64,000 nucleotides of DNA, from assembly GCA_017394885.1 (NCBI GenBank), contig JAFPWO010000021.1, forward strand, positions 1 through 64,000, given 5' to 3'. This document shows positions 14,599 through 21,824 of the stretch, in pieces; the stretch's first letter is position 1, and every line of letters starts with the position of its first letter. This DNA is from Lachnospiraceae bacterium (GTDB taxonomy: Bacteria > Bacillota > Clostridia > Lachnospirales > Lachnospiraceae). The notes beneath the pieces were generated by a model, which did no database searches, was not told the DNA's origin, and saw nothing but the letters and a program-made list of their open reading frames with translations. The translations under genes and the position numbers were made by a program.

Positions 14599-16550
14599 TG
14601 CAGAAACTGCTTTGGAAACCTTCGGAAGAAGTAAAGAACGGCTGCCGCATGGCGGATTTCATGCGTTTTGTCAACCGCCGCTGCGGGAAGGAATTCCGTG
14701 AATACAGGGAACTGTATCAGTGGTCGGTGGAGGATATCCCGGCTTTCTGGGCGGCGGCCTGGGACTATTTTGACGTGATCTGCTCCCGGCCGTACGATAC
14801 GGTCGTGGATGATCTTTCCCGCTTCCCCGGCGCGAAATGGTTCGTCGGGGCGAAGCTGAACTATGCCGAGAATATCCTGCGTTTTTGCGACCAGGACGGG
14901 ACGGCGGTCACCTTCCGCGGGGAAGATTTTATGCGCCGCACGATCAGCCGCCGGGAACTGCTGGAGACGGTGAAGAAGCTGGCGGCGGCTTTCCGGAACG
15001 AAGGCCTGAAACCCGGGGATACCGTGGCCGGGTACCTGCCGAACCTGCCGGAGACCATTATTGCGATGCTGGCTGCGGCGGCGGTCGGGGCGGTCTGGTG
15101 CTCCTGCGCGACGGATATCGGCGCGAATGCGGCCGTGGACCGGCTGGGGCAGATCGAACCGAAGGTCCTGGTCACCACGGACGGCTACCGCTATAAGGGG
15201 AAGACTTTCTCTTCGCTGGAGAATGTGAAGGAGATGGCGTCCCGCATGCCGTCCCTGCAGCGGATCTTAGTGGTGCACTATGCCGGCGAGCCGGCGATCG
15301 GGGACATTCCGAATGCCGTCCTCTTTGAGGACTATCTGCAGCCGGCGCCGAAAGATTTTGCGTTCGAGCAGGTCGAAGCTTCGCATCCTCTTTTCGTGAT
15401 GTTTTCCTCCGGGACGACCGGCAAGCCCAAGTGCATGGTGCAGTCGCATGCCGGCATCCTGATGAATCAGTTAAAGGAGCTCACCCTCCACTGCAACATC
15501 AAGGAAGACAGCAAGCTGCTGTATATCACCACCTGCAGCTGGATGATGTGGAACTGGCAGGCCGCGGCGCTCGGCACCGGCTCGGAACTGGTGCTCTATG
15601 ACGGCAACCCGTCCTATCCGGATGACGGGGCCATCTGGAAAGTGCTGGAAGAAGAGAAGGTCACAGATTTCGGCCTTTCCGCCAGTTACATCCATATGCT
15701 GATCGCGCACGGCTTCAACCCGAAGGAGCACGCGGATCTCTCCGCGCTGCGGGCGATCTCGCAGACCGGCTCCGCGCTGTCCGACGCCGGCTGGGAATTC
15801 GTCTATCGCGAGATCAAGGAAGATTATCACTTCAACTCGATCGCCGGCGGCACGGATATCAACGGGTGCTTCGGCATCGGCAACATGATGATCCCGGTCT
15901 ACTCGGGCGAACTGGCCGCTTTCGGCCTAGGCGAAAAGGTGGAATGCTATGACGATAACGGAAAGCCGATCCGCGACCGCGAAGGTGAGCTGGTCTGCGA
16001 GAAGCCGATCCCTTCGATGCCGCTGTATTTCTGGAACGACCCGGACGGGCAGCGTTATTTCCACGCTTATTTTGATACCTATCCGGGCGTGTGGCGCCAC
16101 GGCGATTACGTGATCGTTCACGAAAACACCGGCGGGCTCACGTTCTGCGGCCGGAGCGATTCGGTGCTTAAGCCCTCGGGCGTGCGCATCGGGACCGCGG
16201 AGATCTACAATCAGGTGAATACGCTGCCGGAGATCGAAGATTCCCTGGCGGTCGGCCAGGACTATCACGGCGACCAGCGGATCATCCTTTTCGTCAAGTG
16301 CCAGCCCGGCCACAGCGTCGACGAGAAGCTGATCCGGGACATCAAAACGATTCTGCGCACGAAGGCATCGCCCCGCCACGTACCGGCGGTGATCCTGGAG
16401 ACGCCGGAGATCCCGGTCACCTTAAACGGCAAGAAAGTGGAAGGCGCGGTCACGAATATCCTAAACGGCCGGCCGGTCGGCAACCGGGACGCCCTCGGCA
16501 ATCCCGAAAGCCTTACCTTCTACGAACAGATCCTGCCGCAGCTGCAGTAA
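14598..16550 (+). CDS. Acetoacetate-CoA ligase (acetoacetyl-CoA synthetase)
   Basis: 650 residues of the ANL adenylate-forming family; the AMP-binding loop MFSSGTTGKPK is at about 268-278, and GAKLNYAENIL plus STYxDHxxxGG-equivalent blocks (SIAGGTDINGCF) are typical of acetoacetyl-CoA synthetases. In this operon it would activate acetoacetate released by Kce to acetoacetyl-CoA. Most lysine fermenters use a butyryl-CoA:acetoacetate CoA-transferase for this, which is absent here. Translationally coupled to kamE. Confidence 0.88.
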   Translation: MQKLLWKPSEEVKNGCRMADFMRFVNRRCGKEFREYRELYQWSVEDIPAFWAAAWDYFDVICSRPYDTVVDDLSRFPGAKWFVGAKLNYAENILRFCDQDGTAVTFRGEDFMRRTISRRELLETVKKLAAAFRNEGLKPGDTVAGYLPNLPETIIAMLAAAAVGAVWCSCATDIGANAAVDRLGQIEPKVLVTTDGYRYKGKTFSSLENVKEMASRMPSLQRILVVHYAGEPAIGDIPNAVLFEDYLQPAPKDFAFEQVEASHPLFVMFSSGTTGKPKCMVQSHAGILMNQLKELTLHCNIKEDSKLLYITTCSWMMWNWQAAALGTGSELVLYDGNPSYPDDGAIWKVLEEEKVTDFGLSASYIHMLIAHGFNPKEHADLSALRAISQTGSALSDAGWEFVYREIKEDYHFNSIAGGTDINGCFGIGNMMIPVYSGELAAFGLGEKVECYDDNGKPIRDREGELVCEKPIPSMPLYFWNDPDGQRYFHAYFDTYPGVWRHGDYVIVHENTGGLTFCGRSDSVLKPSGVRIGTAEIYNQVNTLPEIEDSLAVGQDYHGDQRIILFVKCQPGHSVDEKLIRDIKTILRTKASPRHVPAVILETPEIPVTLNGKKVEGAVTNILNGRPVGNRDALGNPESLTFYEQILPQLQ

Positions 16551-16570
16551 AGCGGGGCGGGTAAGACAGA

Positions 16571-16625
16571 ACGGGGACAGACCCCGGGTGTCTCAGCCAT
16601 TGAGACGCCCGGGGTCTGTCCCCGT
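16571..16625. terminator. Long perfect hairpin, terminator-like or repeat element
   Basis: Two 24-base arms (16571-16594 and 16602-16625, rich in GGGGACAGACCCCGGG) pair with only one G-U and a 7-base loop. It follows the last gene of the lysine operon but has no T-run, so it may act as a transcript-stabilising or dispersed palindromic element instead of a simple terminator. Confidence 0.6.
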
Positions 16626-16744
16626 CAAAGCAGCAGCGATGCTTTGCATGCTGCGGATAAGTTCCGGTTATTTTATCTGTTTCTTTTCCTGATTTTGTGC
16701 TATGATACTTTTAATATGCTATTTTCTTATGGAAGAGGTGCAGC

Positions 16745-18607
16745 ATGAAAAAACTGATGGGGATCCTTCTCTCGCTGGCGATGCTCATTTCCTGTACGGC
16801 CTGCGGGCTGACGGAAAGGCTGCAGAGTCTGAAATCGTCGGAAGATGCGTCATCGTCCTATGCCGGGCGGTACTACCTGGTGAGCAGCAATGATCACGGG
16901 AAAACGACGGTGTATGAAACGCCGGCGGATTATCTGCGTCTGGACGAAGAGGGAGAAGCGCGCCTGAGCGCATTGGAGAAAAGCATTAAGGGAAGCTGGG
17001 AGGCGGAAGGCGCGGCTTTGACGCTGGAGCTGGACGGAGAACGTGCGGAAGGAAGAATCGAAGACGGCGTGATATCCATTCACCTTCTGGATCGGGATAT
17101 GGTTTTTGTAGCCGGCAAGGCGGAGGCGGCAGCCCGTGCCGCATCGCTGGCAGAAGAAATAAAGACCGCAAAGCAGGAAAGCCCTGCGGCGGAAAGCAGC
17201 CCGGAGGAGACGCTTCCGGAAACCTCGCCCTCTCCGGAGAATACGCAGGCGGCGCAGACCGAAGAGCCGGCCACTAGCGAAGAAGCGGCGTCCGAAACGC
17301 CGGCAGAGACCGCGGAGGAACCCTCTTCGGAAGAATCTGCCGCGGAAGAGCCGTCCGAAGCGGAAACCACGGAAGAGCCGGCGACGGAAGAACCAACGAC
17401 CGAAGAACCAACGACGGAAGAGCCGACGACCGAGCCGCCGGAAGAATTTGCTTTTGAAAAGCGGGGAAGCGGATATTATCTGACCGGCCCCGGCACCTAT
17501 AGCGGAAAAGATATCAAAATTCCGGAAGAATATGACGGCCTGCCGGTCATCGGGATCGGGGAAGAGGCGTTTTCCGGCGCCACCATTTATTCGCTTTCGG
17601 TCCCCGCCTCCGTAAAGGAGATCGGGGAGGCTGCTTTTGCGGATGCCGTCATTCATGAAGACGTCATCCTGAAGCAGGTGGAGAAGGTGGATGATAAGGC
17701 TTTCTCCGGGACCAGGATCTACGGCGAACTGGTCTTTCAGGATGCGCTGGAAACGGTGGGAGAGCGCGCATTCGCGGATATGGAAGCGGACGGCATCCTT
17801 CTGCCGGTGACCGTAAATGCGATCGGCGCCGGCGCCTTCAGCGGAACGAAGGCGGATAAGCTGGAGTACGGCGGCAGCCGCGCTGCGTGGAACAGCCTGG
17901 CCGCGGGCACGGATTGGGAAACTTCCATTGGAAGCGGGAAACTCTCCTGTGCGGAAAACGGCAACGGCATCGTGATCTGCCTTGACCCGAGCCATCAGGC
18001 GACGGCCGACACCTCGCAGGAGCCGATCGGGCCGGGCGCGTCCGCCACGAAGAATAAAATGGCGACCGGGGCGACCGGCACGTATTACAATACCAAAGAG
18101 TACGCGCTGGTGCTGGAGATCGCGCTTCAGCTTCGGGATGAGCTGGAAGGCCGCGGCTATACCGTCATCATGACCCGGGAAAGCAATAACGTCAACATCA
18201 GCAACAAGGAGCGCGCGGAGATCGCCAACCAGAACAATGCGGACGCGTTTATCCGGATCTTCTGCGATTATTCGAATGATAACAGCTACAAAGGCGTGGC
18301 GGCTCTCTGTCCGAGCAACGGGAACCCGTACCTCTCCAAAGATCTGGTCAACCGCTCCCTATCCCTCGCGCAGACGCTGCTGAACCGGCTGGCTTCGGCG
18401 ACCGGTGCAAACAGCAGAGGGATCGACCGGCGGGGCGACATGACGGCCATCAACTGGAGCAAGGTCCCGGTCTGCGTCATGAATCTGGGCTATATGTCCA
18501 ATAAATCGGACGAGGGCAGCCTGATCAGCGCGAACTACCAGCGGAAAATCGTGGTCGGACTTGCCAACGGGATCGACGATTACTTCGGCAATACGATCTA
18601 TCCATAA
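16745..18607 (+). CDS. Lipoprotein with leucine-rich repeats and a degenerate amidase_3 domain
   Basis: 620 residues. A lipoprotein-type signal (LISCTACG) is followed by a small beta-rich region, a Glu/Thr/Pro-rich linker (about 140-235) with EEPT repeats, BspA-type leucine-rich repeats (about 262-390, IGEEAFSGA, IGEAAFAD, VGERAFAD) and an N-acetylmuramoyl-L-alanine amidase fold (about 400-615). The first zinc His is kept (LDPSHQ), but the usual S/RIHA His is Phe (RIFCDYS) and the catalytic Glu before GYMSN is Asn (VMNLGYMSN). It is therefore probably a cell-wall-binding protein without amidase activity. It stands just upstream of the MATE operon, separated by 23 bases. Confidence 0.8.
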   Translation: MKKLMGILLSLAMLISCTACGLTERLQSLKSSEDASSSYAGRYYLVSSNDHGKTTVYETPADYLRLDEEGEARLSALEKSIKGSWEAEGAALTLELDGERAEGRIEDGVISIHLLDRDMVFVAGKAEAAARAASLAEEIKTAKQESPAAESSPEETLPETSPSPENTQAAQTEEPATSEEAASETPAETAEEPSSEESAAEEPSEAETTEEPATEEPTTEEPTTEEPTTEPPEEFAFEKRGSGYYLTGPGTYSGKDIKIPEEYDGLPVIGIGEEAFSGATIYSLSVPASVKEIGEAAFADAVIHEDVILKQVEKVDDKAFSGTRIYGELVFQDALETVGERAFADMEADGILLPVTVNAIGAGAFSGTKADKLEYGGSRAAWNSLAAGTDWETSIGSGKLSCAENGNGIVICLDPSHQATADTSQEPIGPGASATKNKMATGATGTYYNTKEYALVLEIALQLRDELEGRGYTVIMTRESNNVNISNKERAEIANQNNADAFIRIFCDYSNDNSYKGVAALCPSNGNPYLSKDLVNRSLSLAQTLLNRLASATGANSRGIDRRGDMTAINWSKVPVCVMNLGYMSNKSDEGSLISANYQRKIVVGLANGIDDYFGNTIYP

Positions 18608-18630
18608 TAAGCTCATTACGGAAGGACTTT

Positions 18631-20040
18631 ATGGCGCTTCGTTTCCTGCAAAACAAGCAATCCGCTGTTCTCATGACAGTGGGTGACCCGAAAAAGGCCA
18701 TCCTTGGTTTTGCTGCGCCGATCTTTTTAAGCCAGCTGTTTCAGCAGCTGTACAGCACGGCGGACGCCTGGATCGTGAGCCGTTTCCTGGGGGACGACGC
18801 CTTCGCGGCGGTCAGCTCTTCCGGGAGCCTGATCTTCCTGATCATCAGCTTTTTTGTCGGAGCTTCCATGGGGGCCGGCGTGGTGATCAGCCGCTATTTC
18901 GGGGCGGGAGAGCTGGAGAAAATGTCCCGCGCCGTCCATACGAATGTGCTGGTCGCCCTGATCTGCGGCGCATGCGTTTCGGTCTTCGGGGTCACGATGA
19001 CGCCGCATATCCTGGTCTGGATCAACGTAGACCCGGATATCCTGCCGCTCTCCACCCTGTATTTCCGCTATTATTTCATGGGCGCCGTCGCGATGGTCAT
19101 GTACAACTCGCTGAAGGGCGTCATGAACGCGGTGGGCGACAGCCGGCGGCCGCTGTTTTACCTGATCTTTTCCTCGCTCCTCAATATCTCGCTGGATACG
19201 CTTTTCGTCGGCGTCATGGGGCTGGGGATCGAATGGGCCGCGATCGCGACGACGATCTCCCAGGCCGCGAGCGCGCTGCTGTGCCTGCGGCAGCTGACGA
19301 GAGAAGGGACGGTCTACCGCCTGTCTTTCCGGAAGCTGAAGATTCACGGGGATATCCTGAAGGAGATCCTGCGCTACGGCCTGCCGACGGCGGTGCAGAA
19401 CTCCGTGATCGCCTTTGCGAATGTGCTGGTGCAGTCCAACGTCAATACCTTCGGGGAGATCGGCATGGCGTCCTGGGGCGCTTACTCCAAGATCGAGGGC
19501 TTTGCCTTCCTCCCGATCACGAGCTTTTCCATGGCGCTGACCACCTATATCGGACAGAACCTTGGTGCGAAGGAGTATGACCGGGCGAAAGCCGGCGCCC
19601 GCTTCGGGATCATCACCTCCCTGGTGCTTTCGGAGATCACGGGGCTGCTGATCTACCTGCTGGCCAGACAGCTGATCTCGTTTTTTATCTCGGATCCGGA
19701 AACGGTCCGCTGGGGGATCGAACACTGCCGCACGATCGCGCTGTTCTACTTCCTGCTTTCCTTCTCGCACTGCATAGCGGGGATCTGCCGCGGGGCGGGA
19801 CGGGCCTTCGTACCGATGCTGATCATGCTGTCGGTCTGGTGTGTATTCCGGATCATCTATATAACGATAGCCATGAAGATCCGGCACGATATCGTGCTTC
19901 TTTACTGGGCTTATCCGATTACCTGGGGCATCAGCTCCGTGATATATCTGATCTACTATCTGAAATCCGACTGGCTGCACGGATTTGAACAGAAGAGTCG
20001 TCTTCTCCGGGTGAAAGAAAAGGAGGAACAGCCGGCATGA
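18631..20040 (+). CDS. MATE family efflux transporter
   Basis: 469 residues with 12 predicted membrane spans in two related halves. MATE-type blocks are FAAPIFLSQLFQQLYSTADAW, KGVMNAVGDSRRP and TYIGQNLGAKEYDRAK. It exports cationic compounds or drugs driven by Na+ or H+. Its stop overlaps the next gene (ATGA, 20037-20040), so it is coupled to a phosphatase. Confidence 0.9.
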   Translation: MALRFLQNKQSAVLMTVGDPKKAILGFAAPIFLSQLFQQLYSTADAWIVSRFLGDDAFAAVSSSGSLIFLIISFFVGASMGAGVVISRYFGAGELEKMSRAVHTNVLVALICGACVSVFGVTMTPHILVWINVDPDILPLSTLYFRYYFMGAVAMVMYNSLKGVMNAVGDSRRPLFYLIFSSLLNISLDTLFVGVMGLGIEWAAIATTISQAASALLCLRQLTREGTVYRLSFRKLKIHGDILKEILRYGLPTAVQNSVIAFANVLVQSNVNTFGEIGMASWGAYSKIEGFAFLPITSFSMALTTYIGQNLGAKEYDRAKAGARFGIITSLVLSEITGLLIYLLARQLISFFISDPETVRWGIEHCRTIALFYFLLSFSHCIAGICRGAGRAFVPMLIMLSVWCVFRIIYITIAMKIRHDIVLLYWAYPITWGISSVIYLIYYLKSDWLHGFEQKSRLLRVKEKEEQPA

Positions 20041-21824
20041 AATCGAATAAAGAACAGCGCAGGGTCAGTATTATTCTGCAGGTCGCGATCCTGTTTATTA
20101 TCGGGATCCTTTCGACAGGCGTGTTGACCTTCTTTTCGGAAAAATCGCTTTCGGGTCAGACGGTAAAAAAGCAGATGGAAGGCCACGCGCGGGAGATCGC
20201 GGAGGAAGTACGCCAGTCCGTCCGGGAATACACGGCGTATCCCTGGCTGCTGGAGTACTGGTATACCCATGCCGATACGATGGAAGTCGAGTATGATACG
20301 ACCTTCGCACAGCAGGGCGCAACCTATAAAAAGAGCCAGCTGCTGGCGGAGCGGCATCCGGAGATCCAGGGCAAGTACGCGCAGATATCCCAGCTGGAAG
20401 CCCTCCCCGAGGAGGATCAGAAGCTGTACGCGGAGATCTGCTATGCCTGGGTGATCACAAGGATCAATGAGATCAAGCAGGCCTATCATATCGACTTCCT
20501 GTTCTGCGTGGTGACCGAAGAACCGTATGACACGCAGTTCTTTATGCTCAGCGCCGCAGACCCCGGCGCCGTCCGGGGGACGAATTACGAGGAAGTTTAC
20601 CCGCTGGGCCATACCGTCACCGTCGGGAGAAGCCAGCAGGAGGCCATGAGAAATGCCCGGATCAACGAAGGAAATCTGGCGGATGCGGGCGACTATGTGG
20701 ACTACTATGCCTATCTTTGCCCGCTGGGCGAGCATACGGCCCTGATCGGCCTCACCTACACGGTCACCGGCGTGGAAGAGCTTGTCGTGGATCAGACGCG
20801 CGCCGGAACGAAGCTGGCCATTATCAATCAGGTCATGCTCTCGCTCCTCTGCCTGCTGCTGATCTATCTGTTTGTGCTGCGGCCGCTGAAAAAAGTGCAG
20901 GGCAGTATCCGTCTTTATACGGAGACCAAGGACAGCGAAACGGTGATCGACGCCCTTTCGAAGGTCAATCCCTGGAACGAGATCGGGCAGTTGTCCCAGG
21001 ATGTCTCGGATATGATCCGTGAGATCGATAATCATGTGGAAAGGATCCAGACGATCACGGCGGAGCGCGAACGTATCGGGGCGGAGCTGTCGCTGGCGAC
21101 CCGGATCCAGTCGGCCATGCTGCCGCATACTTTCCCGGCCTTCCCGGACCGGCATGAATTCGATATTTATGCCTCCATGGATCCGGCCAAGGCGGTCGGC
21201 GGCGACTTCTACGATTTCTTCCTGATCGACGAAGACCATCTGTGCATGGTGATCGCCGACGTTTCCGGCAAGGGCGTGCCGGCGGCGCTCTTTATGATGG
21301 CGGCGAAGATCATCCTGCAGAGCTGCGCCATGCTGGGCAGCACCGCGGCGGAGATCCTCACCAAAACCAATGAAGCGATCTGCTCCAACAATCAGGAGCA
21401 GATGTTCGTGACGGTCTGGGTCGGGATCCTGGAGATCTCGACAGGCCGGCTGACGGCGGCCAACGCGGGCCATGAATACCCGGCCGTGAAGAATCCGGAC
21501 GGCAGTTTCGAGCTGCTGAAGGACCGGCACGGCATGGTGATCGGCGGGATGGAAGGCGTCACGTATAAGGAATATGAACTGCAGATGGAGCCCGGCTCGG
21601 CCCTGTTCCTGTATACCGACGGCGTCGCGGAAGCGACCGATGCGGAAAAGAACATGTTCGGGACGGCCCGGATGCTGGAAGCCCTGAACAAAGAAGCCGG
21701 TGCGGCGCCGGAGCAGCTCATCAGAAATGTTCAGGAAGCGCTGGACGATTTTGTCAGGGAAGAAGAGCAGTTCGACGATGTGACGATGCTTTGTATGGTG
21801 TATCAGGGAGATAAGAAAGCGTGA
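20037..21824 (+). CDS. Membrane-bound SpoIIE/RsbU-type PP2C phosphatase with HAMP domain
   Basis: 595 residues. Two membrane spans (about 11-32 and 262-285) flank an extracytoplasmic sensor domain; a HAMP region and coiled coil follow (about 286-360), then a PPM phosphatase (about 375-590) with AVGGDFYDFF, IADVSGKGVPAALFM, NAGHEYP and LYTDGVAEA, including the metal-binding Asp residues. Such proteins dephosphorylate STAS anti-anti-sigma factors in partner-switching pathways. A STAS protein with an SpoIIAB-like partner is encoded at 53.9-54.9 kb and is a candidate target (inference). Coupled by short overlaps to the genes on both sides. Confidence 0.88.
   Translation: MKSNKEQRRVSIILQVAILFIIGILSTGVLTFFSEKSLSGQTVKKQMEGHAREIAEEVRQSVREYTAYPWLLEYWYTHADTMEVEYDTTFAQQGATYKKSQLLAERHPEIQGKYAQISQLEALPEEDQKLYAEICYAWVITRINEIKQAYHIDFLFCVVTEEPYDTQFFMLSAADPGAVRGTNYEEVYPLGHTVTVGRSQQEAMRNARINEGNLADAGDYVDYYAYLCPLGEHTALIGLTYTVTGVEELVVDQTRAGTKLAIINQVMLSLLCLLLIYLFVLRPLKKVQGSIRLYTETKDSETVIDALSKVNPWNEIGQLSQDVSDMIREIDNHVERIQTITAERERIGAELSLATRIQSAMLPHTFPAFPDRHEFDIYASMDPAKAVGGDFYDFFLIDEDHLCMVIADVSGKGVPAALFMMAAKIILQSCAMLGSTAAEILTKTNEAICSNNQEQMFVTVWVGILEISTGRLTAANAGHEYPAVKNPDGSFELLKDRHGMVIGGMEGVTYKEYELQMEPGSALFLYTDGVAEATDAEKNMFGTARMLEALNKEAGAAPEQLIRNVQEALDDFVREEEQFDDVTMLCMVYQGDKKA

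Noticed and set aside
17220..17440. Short DNA repeats of the GAAGAGCC(G/A)AC type
   Set aside because: They encode the EEPT stalk in frame; not a CRISPR or mobile repeat.
16850..17995. Minus-strand Arg/Phe-rich ORF over the lipoprotein gene
   Set aside because: A low-complexity shadow of the Glu/Thr-rich linker.
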